Below, in pieces: positions 38,700 to 50,090 of a stretch of 64,000 bases of DNA (position 1 is its first letter; the number at the start of each line of letters is the position of its first letter). Below the pieces are notes generated by a model. That model ran no database searches, was not told the DNA's origin, and saw only the letters and a list, made by a program, of their open reading frames with translations. The stretch comes from Sindora glabra (lineage: Eukaryota; Streptophyta; Magnoliopsida; Fabales; Fabaceae). The stretch is from the NCBI GenBank assembly GCA_020226215.1, contig CM035236.1, positions 57,597,057 to 57,661,056 on the forward strand. The letters are read 5' to 3'. The position numbers were made by a program, and so were the translations under genes.

Positions 38700-39115
38700 T
38701 TTTCTTCTTGTAAAATTCATTAAACTAACCCCTCGAGGCTTTTCCAAAACTTCTCCTTCAAATGTGTTTCTGATCCTACTTATGGTGCATAAATGCTAAT
38801 AATGTTAATAATCTCTCATGCAACTATTAATCTTAAAGATAAGATCCTATCCCTCGTTCTTTTTACATCCACCACATTCTTCCAATTCTTATTTACAATC
38901 ATATTAACTGCGTTCTTTCCTCTAACTTTCTCTATGTACCATAATTTAAATCCTGTAATATCTAACTCCTTAACTGTTTTTTCAACCCATTTAGTTTCTT
39001 GAAAATATATGATGTTAATCCTTTTCCAAATTATAGTATCCATAACTTCCAAAGATTTATCTATCAACGTATTGATATTCTAAATACTAAACCTAATTAT
39101 ACTCTCCCAAACTAA
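38700..39115 (-). pseudogene. RTE-type LINE, endonuclease fragment
   Basis: The minus-strand translation gives the N-terminal blocks of the apurinic-endonuclease domain of plant RTE-type LINEs: NINTLIDKS (family: NI.TLTGKS), RINIIYFQETKWV with the catalytic Glu of the QETKW box, GFKLWYIEKVRGKNAVNMIV (family: GYKLWY.G...KNGVGI), DRILSL, then INIISIYAP and KEKFWKSLEG. 38816-39067 is open for 83 codons; stops lie on both sides. The reverse transcriptase is missing. Confidence 0.85.
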
Positions 39116-39699
39116 CTTCTTTATCCACATCTATCTGGAAAAATATGAGGACCTTTGCTTATTTAACACTACGTCCAAGCATAAATGCAGTAGCTCTAAC
39201 TCATTTGACACTGTATTCAAGTCATACAATGTGTTACTTCTAGGTAACGACCTCGCATTAGTACAAATAAATCATCGTGTGTGATCCATAAATGAGATTT
39301 TGATAAAGTTTTACATTGACTATTGAAGGCTTAACACAACTTGGAGAAAAATGCCCCCACTTAGATTACAAACTGGCGTTACCCAACTCGGTGAAAAAAA
39401 AAAGGAAGAAAGAAAGAAAAAAAGATATCTAATCCATTATACTTCTCTACACACTATCAATTCAGAAAAATGTGGCAAAATCATAATAAATTGTGTTTAC
39501 CCCTAAAAAAAAAGGGGGGGAAAACCTCATAAGCTTTACAAGAAAGACTCCACGGAAAAACAAACTTGGGCTCTTAACGTGATAATCCAATAAGTTGAAA
39601 GTGATTCTGAGAACTTGGAATTTTAGGAGCGGGGGACAGAAGAGGTAAGGACGGAGGCAGTCATGTGAAGAACAAAATGGACGTACTGCCGCTGACAGA
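39116..39699 (-). other. Probable 5' part of the RTE LINE plus flank
   Basis: No coding seen. The part to about 39450 lies directly 5' of the endonuclease fragment on the minus strand and may be the LINE leader. A purine run (AAAGGAAGAAAGAAAG) is at 39405-39424 and a run of 9 A then 7 G at 39508-39520. Confidence 0.35.
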
Positions 39700-41181
39700 T
39701 TATTTGTCAAACTCCCATATAATGCCCCCATCTTCTGCAAAACCATAGCCAATTAATTAGCAAAGTCTACGATACTCATGGTTTCCATTAAGGCATCAAC
39801 TTTGTCACTACAATCATACAATTGCTTCCATAAAAATTGGTATATAATATTGATGAAATAATTGTTACCCTGAGGTACATCATGAAAATGCTTTGAGCAT
39901 CATATCATATGTATTTTAAATGATTAAATGATAGGGAAAATTATATTGTCCTCCCCGCATTTTGGCTTAATTATACCTAACACACCTGTTTTTTTCAAAA
40001 TTATACACTTTTACTATTATGAAATACAATATCGTTAATTTTTCAACTACAATGCTCTTTCTAATATTGTCCTCTCATGAATGAAAAATCATTTCCTTGT
40101 ATTTTATATATATAAATGTACCTTTTCGTTAAAAAAATGAAGACAATCTTTACATTTTTATGAAAAGATGTATTGCAATATCTTTTCATAAAAATACAAG
40201 AAAATAGTCTTTTGACCATGAAGGATGAGATTAAAACTTAAAAAAAAAAAAGGCTGCAATTAAAAAGTTAACTGCATTTCATAATAGTTAAAATGCTTCA
40301 GAGGTGAAAGTGCATAGTTCTTCTATTTTTTTTTAAAAAAAAAATGAGAGGTGTCAAGTATAATTAAGGCAAACTTCAAAGGAGATCATTGTAATTTGCC
40401 CTAGATGATAATAGAGAATAAAAATTAATACTATGCCTAGATTAAGTCATAAAGATGAGGAATAACAAATTCTTAATCATCTACAACTACAATGCCTCAT
40501 TCTTCTTCTAAAGCTATCCATGTAATTATCCAGGTTAGGAATTGGGGGTTTTAAGCCGGCTGGAGAAAACTCAACTACTATAGTAGCAGCGCCAAGTTCA
40601 TAGGCACCAGAATTTTCTTTCTTTTCCAAAAATGCAAATGAGTTGGAAGAAAAACTCAGGAGTTAATTCATATTCTTAAATACTACTGAAAAGTAACACT
40701 AATTTTGACAATAACATGGGAAAATATGGATATAGATATTTACACTAAAGGATAGGTTACAGCCTCTGCCTAACTCTAAGAAAAGCTAAATATCCAGCAT
40801 ACAATATTGTCCCAAGGCAAGAATAATCCAGTTACTGCTACAAGTTAAACAAGCAGATTGGATCCTACCCATTAAAGGCTCGAAGAGACCAAAAGTTACC
40901 TTTAACTTTCTTTTCAATCCAGACTGCTAGCATTCCTACAACAACTCCACCCAAAATGTATGAACCATAGAAGGCAATTGCATATGGCCAAAAAAAAAAA
41001 AGAAGGCAATTGCAGACAGCCAGGACCTACGAGGAAGGAAATAGCAGTCTGGTATTTGCCTAACCTTTTTTCGAAGTCGTTTCCTCAAAACTGGTTGAAC
41101 ACCAGGGTTTTTCTGCATTTCACCACCAAAGGCTTTCCAGTCCACTCCTTTGAAGGGGTCGTTTACATCTTCAGTTCCCAT
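39700..41181 (-). pseudogene. Small conserved single-pass membrane protein gene, frame broken by a 32-bp insertion
   Basis: Two minus-strand exons are supported. Exon 41181-40900 starts ATG and reads GTEDVNDPFKGVDWKAFGGEMQ, KNPGVQPVLRKRL and DCYFLPRRSWLSAIAF. A 32-bp insertion (40970-41013 area) then shifts the frame, after which the expected YGSYILGGVVVGML..WIEKKVK resumes. The exon ends at a GTAACT donor. The last exon, 39734-39700, follows a TTTGCAG acceptor and reads EDGGIIWEFDK-stop. Without the 32 bases the two exons join in frame to 94 codons plus stop. The conserved PFKG.DWKA..G, FLPRR and C-terminal IWEFDK match a small plant family with one membrane span (about residues 57-75); I believe it is mitochondrial but cannot prove it. 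With the insertion the product would lose the membrane span and C-terminus. A sequencing or assembly error is the main alternative. Confidence 0.78.
40970..41013 (+). mobile_element. Tiny poly(A)-ended insertion with 12-bp target duplication
   Basis: GAAGGCAATTGC occurs at 40970-40981 and again at 41002-41013. Between them are 20 bases: ATATGGCC and then 12 As. A 12-bp duplication around a poly(A)-ended insert is the footprint left by LINE-driven target-primed insertion, though here the insert itself is nearly all tail. Confidence 0.6.
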
Positions 41182-41836
41182 GACTGCACAAGGGCTATAT
41201 ATCAGCTTTCAATAAACAACATCAAGTGATAGGACTCTATTACATTTATGTTTGATTGCAATGAATGTGTGAACTACATCACGATAATGAAACAAAAAAA
41301 TCAAAACAGAAAAGAAACATATCTACAGAGAGAGTAAAAATCAACAACAAAAATATTTGAACATTATGTTTCAAACAAAAGCTGTAAAGCCACTCAATTA
41401 AGTCCACCTTAAATGAATCTATCTAATTAAGTTTTCGTGGTTGGCATAAGGTCATAAAAGAACCAAATAAAATTTGTATAAAGTTCCAATTAAGTCCCAT
41501 TTTGAATGGATATCCAATAAAGTTTTCATGGTTGGCATTTGGCACAAGTCATAAAGGAGAACATAGGAAACCAATTAGAGACCACCTAAAATAGTCATAA
41601 GTTGAAACCCACAAGGAAGCGAGCCCATTTCCAATTTTATTCGATAAAAATAGTTCTTAAACATTAATATAAAAAGAAGGTTGACAACAGACAGAAGCAT
41701 GAAGTTGTTACATCGTAAGTTCAGAACAGTTTGACCGACTAGAGGCAAGAAAACCCAAAAACAGACATATAAAATGTATTCTAAAGCAATTCAACAGTAT
41801 GTGCAACTTTCATGAATAGTAGCTGAAATCTCATAA

Positions 41837-41847
41837 CCCCCCCCCCC
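41837..41847 (+). repeat. Poly(C) run
   Basis: Eleven Cs in a row, then TCCGCCC; unusual in this A+T-rich window. Confidence 0.9.
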
Positions 41848-41981
41848 TCCGCCCAAAAAGGAAAAACCCAACAACGGCACAAAATCAGCACCTAACAGTT
41901 GTCAAATTTAAGCTCAGCCCAACCAAGGGAAAGCCCCCGTCCAGTTCATGATCACTGTGCAAGTGTGGGTCAGTCCTTTAC

Positions 41982-42041
41982 CCATTTCAGGAATTCAGGC
42001 CGGCTACACCAATCTGGACTTTCAGGAAAGGGGAAGGTATT
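41982..42041 (-). CDS. Candidate upstream exon of the small membrane protein gene
   Basis: Read in reverse, a TTTTTCAG acceptor precedes 20 open codons (FPFPESPDWCSRPEFLKW at the end), followed by a GTAAAG donor. The other two frames have stops. The residue pattern looks coding, and it lies 800 bases upstream of the exon at 41181 on the same strand. Its phase at the donor is 0, whereas the obvious acceptor before the next exon (GTGCAG at 41189-41184) would need a different phase; a weaker acceptor 24 bases upstream of the ATG would keep frame. No earlier exon was recognised. Confidence 0.4.
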
Positions 42042-42045
42042 CTGA

Positions 42046-44601
42046 AAAAGACATGATACGTTAGCAACAATAAAGCAAGCTTTTCCCATTCCATTCACTC
42101 AGATATTAGTATTGTTTTTGTTTTTTTTTTTGGATTGATACCTACAGACTCAAATGGAGTCGATTATAAAAGCTTGACATGAAAATGAAGGAAAAAAGGA
42201 AAAACCATTCGAGACCATTGAATAAGAACATTTCACCTGTTGCTAAAATCATAACAGAAGTTGGGAAAAAAGAAAAAAGGGACACCAAGATTTTCACAAG
42301 AAATGCCAAAAATCTCAAACCAGGATCAATTTATTAATTTCCACAATGCTGATTCGATGTTGAGTACATGAGTTGCTAAAAACTGGAAAATGAGGTCAAG
42401 ATTTAAGAGACTTATGGGTAGAAACAATAAAATATGTCAATGTAAGTAGACTTGGAGCTAACACTAATAATGAAAGACCTATGGGCAGAAACAAGCTAAT
42501 GGGCATTGATTTATTCAAAGTCAAACTTTACTCAACTAAGCCAGATATCAAACAGGTGATAGATAGGCAACCCAAAAAATTCATAACCTGAAAAACAACA
42601 ATAATTTTGATTCATTGTTTCATCTAGCAAAAGAAATTGGCATGATCTTAGAACGCACTCAGAGATTAAAGAAAACTTTAAAGTGAAAAAGCTAAGTTTA
42701 TCCCTAAAATTAAAGCTAACTTTCATCAATAATTTTATTACATTTCTAATCCCTCCTCTTGCATGGCCCCTGAGACTAAAGGGTAATTGTAGTTGTAATT
42801 TTTAGAATATAACATCCACCACGGTGACGGCATTAATTATGATTGCAAAAGATTTGCAATTGTTTAAATTTCTTTGATATTGTATGATTCTAGGGCATGA
42901 CATGCAAGGACTTTACTGTATTAAGCTCTAATTGTTTTTCTGGGAACACGCCAATTGTATACTTTGAATTATGAAATTCATTTATTGTGGTAGCAAAATA
43001 GATAATGTGATCTTTCACCCCATTCTCTGTAATTACTATTAAAATTATTACTATATAAGTTCAAATTTGATATATTATTAACATAACATAATTTATAATA
43101 TTCGTAAATATAAAAATAATATATTATTTAAAAAGGTAATAACAATTAAAGTGATATTATGAGAGGTTTGGTCTTAAAAGGAGTTAAATATTTGTATCAC
43201 TAAGGTATTTTTAATACGAGATATAATATAATAGGGTCTGACCATGCCAAGTTGTGAGAAATTTCATGTGGCTGAATCAAATTTTTTATAAACAATTTTC
43301 TACATTGAACGGAGGAAATGATTTTAAAAAAGGTTAGTGAATCTATTTTTATTCAATGGAAGTACAATAGTGGATAGAGCTTTATTTAACTATTAATATG
43401 ATTATTCTAATAAAGAATTTGTTGCACAATCGAATAAATAATCATAATTATTTAGTTGCTGTTGATATTATTATATTGTGAAGTTTGTAAATTCTCAAAA
43501 CTAAAAATTTAGTCAAGACTATTATAGTGTACTATATGTTTTTAATTTTTATTTGTAGTCATCTATAAATTATTGTTATCTTCGTTTTTCAACTATGCTA
43601 GGCCATGCCATAAAAAGGGTCCAGTTGTCTTGCTACTTTTTTAGGTAGTAAAATGTAATGAATTATTACATTTAATGCATGTCAACTTGGGCTCAGAGTT
43701 GGTTAACTTCACTTCAACTCATCAGGTACTTACCCTCACTTGAAGTTCCTAATGACTACAAACCAACCTTTCTATGTACTATGTTTTACTTATTTGTGAC
43801 CTAAATAAAGTAAGTTTGGTAGGTTTTAAGCTTAAGGTAAAACGTTATGGCAGCTCTATTAGTTTGTTTGCTAAATTACTGATGTGTGCTTCCTATTTAA
43901 TAGTCTTTCATTATTAGTTGTTGCTGCACTAGCTCTTCATTTACTACTTTGTCTCTACCTGACGTCTTACAGTTTAATGATCTATCTTTATTGTTGTTAA
44001 CTAATATGTAGTTATTCACTTTAAACCTATAGTTTTCTGATGCCTATTCATTTATTGATGAGTACTTTCATGAAGTCTCTTATTTTTGTCAAACTGTGTC
44101 TGCATTCTCTTGGTTGGCACTGGTTACATGGCTTTTTACAAAGTGTCACGTGACAAATTATGTATACATAGTAAATATGCATTATTTTTCTACTACAGAT
44201 TTTAGTCTGATAAGAATATGTACTACACATATAATCTACAGCTCAATGCATAGCTTGAATGTTAATAGAGTGCCTGAAATATGACCTACAAATTGCTTAA
44301 GTCTTCCTATCTGTATAGCCTCTTATTGAGTGGATAGATAGTGCAGCATAGTTAACTACCTCCCATTATAACTTTAACTATACGAACATAACATGACAAT
44401 ATAAGTATTTCTCCTTCAAAAATCAATATGTTTATCTTCAGAGGAGTAACATATTCTTCTATCTTGCAATATTAACCATTGCTCAATTTTTTTTAACGTA
44501 TTTGAATGTTGCCTTGTTTAGAAGTTTTAACACCACAACTCCACATATATCATAAATCAAGTATAAGTGTCCACAAAGTTCAATAGTTTAAGAAAAAAAT
44601 C
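42046..44601. other. Intergenic, no supported gene
   Basis: Includes poly(T) at 42118-42132 and moderately complex sequence at 43560-44560. Short open frames at 42532-42729 and 44048-44284 show no motif or splice context. Confidence 0.45.
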
Positions 44602-45065
44602 ATGAGTGTCAACCAAAATGACCATCAAAACATAGAAGATTTAGCTAGGTTGAAACATTTAAGATATAAAGAATCTTGGATTAGAAGATGGTTGATAAGG
44701 GCAGAGCAAACTGTAAGGAATCTTCCTTCAAACACAGGTCACATTTCTTTACTATTCTTTATATTGTCGCCTATATAAATGTTTCACCTTTAATTCCAGT
44801 TGACTTTCTACATGCATATTCGTAGGTTCTCTTCTTGCTACGAAAAGTAAGGTTATTTCAGTTACCCCAACAATTGGCAATGGTGTTCGTATAGCTACTC
44901 CTTCATTTAATGGAAGAATTTATGCTTATGGTGTACATACACCAAGTGTTGAATTTGAACCTCCCAGTGTATGTATACGTTTTGACAAGAACTTTGGTGG
45001 TGGAAGAGTACTAGATGATATATTAAATTTTATGACCAATTTGGATAAAAGATTCTTTGCTATAG
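44602..45065 (+). CDS. Two-exon ORF of unknown function, next to a Helitron
   Basis: Exon 1 starts ATG at 44602 and runs to 44737 (donor GTCACA). The intron ends TTCGTAG at 44825, and exon 2 is 44826-45065, ending before GTACG. The join is in frame and gives about 125 codons without a stop. Exon 1 is polar and basic (NQNDHQNIEDLARLKHL, ESWIRRWLIRAEQTVRNLP). Exon 2 reads like a folded domain (SVTPTIGNGVRIATPSF, GRIYAYGVHTPSVEFEPP, RFDKNFGGGRVLDDIL). I do not recognise the family. No further exon is clear before the Helitron block at 45970. It may be a captured host gene fragment, the N-terminal part of the Helitron protein, or a remnant of another gene. Confidence 0.45.
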
Positions 45066-45969
45066 GTACGTTTAATTTCAAAAGGCTAACTTTCATGCCT
45101 TTACATGAAATAAAGTATTTGTGTTATGTTTAGTCATTTCATCCTATATGACAACCTATGTTAGTAAGAAGACCAAGACTGCCCATCCATCTCATGAATA
45201 ACGATATGCACAACTTGACACTAATTAACTTAGGAAAAACTTCTAAGTGGATGAACATGCTTCCATATGAAAGTTGCATTTTGGTAGATTTAGTGTAGGT
45301 CCAAGGTAATGTTTTGTCAAGCAACATTCAACTTTCCACTTGCAAAATGCTCCTGCATTGGACGAAAGGAGTGAAGCCCATGTTAGAGAAGGTGATACTA
45401 AATTTCAGTCCATCAAACAGCTTTGTTCATGCTTATTTATGTGTTACCTATCATTTGAATCTCTCATTCCTTTTTTGTTAGTTAATAGAGGAATAGGAGT
45501 CACTTTCTGTTAGAGAAGTGATGCTTCCTTGGCTAATAGTAAGGATGTGATTATTGGGTCGAATTATGGTTCTTCTAAAGCTTCAGGAACTACTATTGAA
45601 CCTAATACAACCAGAACAATGTTTGAAAATGGCATTGGCACTTAGTCACGATGCAATCCTCAATATTTGCACCATCCTCCACAAGATGCCATAGTAATGC
45701 AACCAATTTAAATCTACCATAGTAAGTATGCTCTAGTTTGCTCTTAGCTTTAAATTAATTTCTCAATAGTTATGTAACCATAACTCTTGATAACTTCATT
45801 GTTAAATAGTGAATTCAAGTAATGTGCCAGCAGTTGTGTAAGATCGAACATGTGTGTTGATGAACTTACTTTACTATATTCAAGCTTATTAGTGTAGAAC
45901 AGTTAATTCCATGCAATTTATCTTATCTTTCTTCATTTAATATTGTGTTAACGATTCATTCTATTGCAG

Positions 45970-46930
45970 AATATATTGATTGTGGTGATTTTGAGTTTGA
46001 ATGTACCCATTGTGGTGCTAGGTTTTGGCTTCTTGAAAGTTAGCCTACTTTAGCAACAGTTCACCAAAGTTTTCACTTTGTTACATGCATAGGAAGGTTG
46101 AATTGCCTCATTTACAAGAACCTCCCACTTATCTGCATTTTCTAAAGACAAAAAAGGATCCGAGGAAGCATTTCAATTCAGGGAGAATATTCGTTCATAT
46201 AATGCACTATTTGCATTTACATTGACAGGTGATAGAGTAGATAGAACTATCAACCAAGGTTGTGGCCCTTGTATTTGTAGGTTACGTGGTCAGAATTTTC
46301 ATCATATCGGTAGTATACTCCCTGCCGAAGGACAAATCCCATGATATGCTTTACTCTATATATATGACACAAGTAATGAAGTGAGCAATTGAATTTGTGC
46401 TTTTAGGTATTAACATTTCCTATATATTTTATCTTTGTCATCTAAGTTTTTTTTCCTCTTAGTTTATGTTACAAGGTTGTTATCATTCCTTCACAATATA
46501 TCCTAATATTTAGTGTTCTTCTGCTCATGTTAGTTCAAATGGCATAGAACCCACTGTTAATCTTGAAGTTACTTCAAAGTTAAAGAAGATGTTTGATCAT
46601 TATAACCAACTTATAAAATCTTTTTGAAGGTTAGGGATAAATAAGAGCTTAACAAAACTAGGGAGTTGAAGTTAAGATTGGTTTATGATAAGAATCTAAT
46701 GGACAAACTTACAAATTACCCACTGTCCAAGAAACTACTGGCTTGGTAATTGGATATGTTGACTCTGGCGACCATAGGGACATTATTATTCATGGAATTG
46801 ATGGCCAAATGCATTGTATTAGTGAGTTGTACCCCTTATATCTTCTATGCAATATCCCATATTATTCCTTTATGGTGAAGATGGATTTTGTGAAAGGATA
46901 ATGCACACTGATGCATGCCTAGAAGATGCA
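45970..46930 (+). pseudogene. Helitron replicase/helicase-like protein remnant
   Basis: Several blocks of the plant Helitron 'helicase-like' N-terminal region occur in order. At 45970, after a TATTGCAG acceptor: YIDCGDFEFECTHCGARFW with its C-x2-C pair. At 46170-46390: FRENIRSYNALFAFT, DRVDRTINQG, GQNFHHIGSILPAEG and LYIYDTSNEVSN. At 46550-46620: a stretch like NLEVTSKLKKMFDHYNQLIKSF. At 46710-46890: LPTVQETTGLVIGYVDSG, RDIIIHGIDGQMHCISELYP and FMVKMDF/YGEDGF. Stops and frameshifts separate the blocks, and the Rep HUH motif and helicase are absent. These proteins mobilise Helitrons by rolling-circle replication; this copy is dead. Element ends were not found. Confidence 0.85.
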
Positions 46931-47644
46931 AGGGCAACAAAAAACTTACCATTCGTGAGGGGTGTCTAAAATGACAGAAACCGGCCCAACCTAACTAACC
47001 CAACCCAATTTCTATGATTTAGGCCGATTTGGGTCAGGCTAGTAAGGCTGCTCTAGACAAAAATAAGTTTCCATGGGCAGGTACGAGTTTCAGTATTTGA
47101 ACCACATACCCACTCGGTAACAATAAACCAATTTTCTAAAACCCTTCCTAAGTCAATGTGATGTCATTTCAATATAGCAATACGAGTCATTTGGCTACAA
47201 CTATAAAAGTTAGAAATTACTGGCCAAACCTTAGTGCAGCCACAATCCATTGCTCTGAGTCTGATCCTAACCTTCTCCTTCGAAAATCCTAGTAAAGCTT
47301 TATGGGGGCTATGTCTCTGACTCTCTAGCCGAATTGCTGAAGCTTCTCGATTCATAATCACATTGTAGATCCTTTTTTGCATCATCTTCTCCCTTTTATA
47401 ATGTCACTGTCGTCTATCAGCTCTTCAACGAGGTATGTGTGCCTATGGTTATTCTGTAATCTTTTCTATTATATTATTCTAAATCTCTGATCATCTTTGA
47501 TCTTTCTTATGTTATATTTTTTTATCTTGTTGTTAAAGAACACAAGAAGTTGCTAAGTGCTAACATTGATGAAGACAAAGACAAAGCTGAAGCCAAAGTC
47601 GAAGTGTGACTGTGTTGTCAAATCGTGATTACTCCTGTTGCTAA
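46931..47644. other. Intergenic with short repeat-like words
   Basis: 46975-47035 has GGCCCAACCTAACTAACCCAACCC, a word style found in short non-autonomous plant elements. 47400-47435 could be read as a short exon (MSLSSISSSTR) before GTATGT, and 47537-47609 as EHKKLLSANIDEDKDKAEAK, but neither has support beyond being open. Confidence 0.35.
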
Positions 47645-49180
47645 TGCTAAAAATCGCGCATCATACATGCACAGTGGAATAAAAATTTTGCACGATTTCC
47701 ACCAAGGATCCATGCGAATTTAGACGTCATAGATTAGGATTGGGGATTATACCTTTCGGCAAAAAATCTTTTATCCGCTACACAGCAAATTCGATCTGCT
47801 TCTGTCTATTTTCCAATCCAATCTGCTCTCCAAATCACGAACCGAAATAAAAACTAGAAGATCATATCACCAGTGCAAGCGTTTAATGTGGCTGCACCTC
47901 TATGGTATCCACACAGAACGATCTCAAAATTTTCAGTCAAATGATAGGTTAGATGGAATTTCTCTCCTCTCAAGTTTGTGCTAGCAAAACTAGGGTGTTT
48001 AGGGTCTCCTATTTTCTTTTCTCTCAAACACTCCCAGATTATCTATTGATCCATCTAAGCATGAATAACATCTTTATATATATATAGACACCCATTAAAA
48101 CCCTAATGAGAGGTGAGTATTATAGGCTGATTATTAATTAGTCCAATATTATGACTTAATTAATAATTGGCCTCTAAGCAATATAACATTAACAAAAGGG
48201 CCCAATCTAATTGGTCCTTTTATTAATTAGAAATTATAGTCCAACTAGAATTTCTAATTATGTTGCTCCAATTTCAATTTTGATTCATTCTTTGTGTGTG
48301 ACCCACTAGATTCCCATCACGTTGGCAATGATCCTAAAATCATATTTTAGAATCATAAACAATAAGCGCATCTAACAATGCATCATTGCTACCAAGTAAT
48401 GAGAATGTCAGTGATCTGACATAACCTTTCAGTGACTATGCAATCAAGTCCCCTTTTATCCTAGATATCTAGATCGAACTCAAGGCATAGAAAGTGTCAT
48501 CCCCTTTATAATTCGATCTCTGTGTTTCTTTTCATGAGTTGACCAAAAAAGAAGCAAATGAGATCAACATCACATGTTGACTCATTTGAGTATGGCCATG
48601 CATTTCATAGTCAAACTCAATCAAGGGGTCCATAAATATCGCTCGTTAGAAGGAGGGATAAAAACTCATCTACATCACTCATATTCCTCTACATAATTAG
48701 TAGTATACCCAATCACTGTCTTCAAGTCAACCCGTTAAAGTTAACGTTAGACAATGTTAAAGCATATAATTAACTATGTTGGAAACCATGGTGACTTCAA
48801 GTTAAAAGACCATATGCGTCACTATCACTATGACAGTTGCTTATGACACTCATAAAATGATCTATGTAGCAATCTCATGGTGAGTTAGTCCAGTACAATT
48901 ATTCTCTAACATGTACCTATGTGTTGACTTAATATCTCATATCAATCAACCAACATATTAGTCTCTATGCATCATTGTTATCCCTTTCGCAATGATACTT
49001 GACTAGGGACATTTAAGAGTATTATTTAAGAAATGATTACTCTAAGGATAAATTACTATGTCTATTTATTTAACGCAGAGAAATAATAATCTGAAAGTGC
49101 CTCATATAAATAATAAAAATATAATACAATGTATGCTTATACAATCATCCTATGATTGGCTCTCAGGGCATACACTAACA
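47645..49180 (-). mobile_element. Copia-type solo LTR (1536 bp)
   Basis: Read in reverse it starts TGTTAGTGTATGCCCTGAGAGCC and ends GATTTTTAGCA, i.e. TG...CA. Flanks are GCTAA (47640-47644) and GCTAG (49181-49185), a 5-bp duplication with one mismatch. A TATA-like run (TATATATATATAAAG in reverse, about 48086-48072) precedes a leader-like part. No primer site, polypurine tract or coding sequence adjoins it, so it is a solo LTR. Its 3' end is related to the LTR at 1-646, but its 5' part is different enough that they are probably separate subfamilies. The TGTTAGTGTATGCCCTGA start is one I know from Copia LTRs of several eudicots. Confidence 0.88.
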
Positions 49181-49668
49181 GCTAGTGTAATATCCATCAC
49201 CATTCCTCTTCTTGTATCTCTATCCTGTTATTTATAGTTATCTTTTGTATTTCTTTTTCATATTATTCAAGCATCTATTAAAATTTATGTTTAATATTTT
49301 ATTCAGGGAGGGAGCTCTATTTATAGTTGCATCTGGAAGGGATATTGTTTCTGTTGTAAGTACCATCAGACAACTAGCATCTATGAATGTTTTTAGTGTT
49401 CAAGTTTGTAAACTTGATACTTCCTCTTTTATTTTAACTTTGGTGCATATCCTGGTGCTAGATTACTCAAAGCTTGGCACCCTGATTTCCTTTTCATTTT
49501 GAGAAATCCTTCCTAAGTTTGCTATATGGTTTTGAGTTTTTTAGATTTCCTCTTTTCAAATTCATCTTTTCAGCAGATTTTTGTAGTTTTGATGTTTACA
49601 ATTATTGTATATTAGCTTAAAACTCACAAAACTTTCTGCATATTTCTCTATTTATGAATGTAAGTGAA

Positions 49669-50090
49669 TCATGGTGCTAGTTTATCTATTGATAGCTGGG
49701 GTCTCTATGTTGCTGCACAATTGATTGAATTTGTCTATGTTTGCATTGATATGTGTAAGTCTTTGTAGTTTCTATCTTTTCAGAAGGGAATTCTTATTTA
49801 TTAGGTGAAATTCATATTTATCATGGTTTTTGAAAAAAATTCATGTAATGAGGTTAGGGATTTTCGAGTTAGGGTTTTTCTTCTTCAGCATTCCAGTCAC
49901 TCCATTCTTTATCTCTTTGTGATTCAATTACGAATAAGTTAGTTTTTCATTTGACCTTGAAATTTTCTCTTTAATTTTATATTATTATAAAAATCGTGGT
50001 GCTGGTTTGTTTGATTGATGGTTGGTTCTCTATGTAAATGAATCATGGTGCTAGTTTACTTGATTGAAAGTTGGTTTCTTTATGTTAAAT
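49669..50090 (+). repeat. GGTGCTAGTTT repeat units
   Basis: TC(A/G)TGGTGCT(A/G)GTTT followed by TTGAT...GGTTGG(T)TCTCTATGT occurs at 49669, 49994 and 50043; the last two are 49 bp apart, and a shorter relative lies at about 50105. Confidence 0.75.
49731..49988 (+). repeat. Direct repeat, copy 1 (about 258 bp)
   Basis: It matches 50947-51200 along its length: TTGTCTATGTTTGCATTGA, TTTGTAGTTTCTATCTTTT, GTTAGGGATTTT and TATCTCTTTGTGATTCAATTAC are shared. Offset between copies is 1216 bp. Confidence 0.88.

Noticed and set aside
39462..39752. Minus-strand 96-codon open frame
   Set aside because: It overlaps the 35-bp last exon of the small membrane protein gene but in a different frame, and its sequence has no motif.
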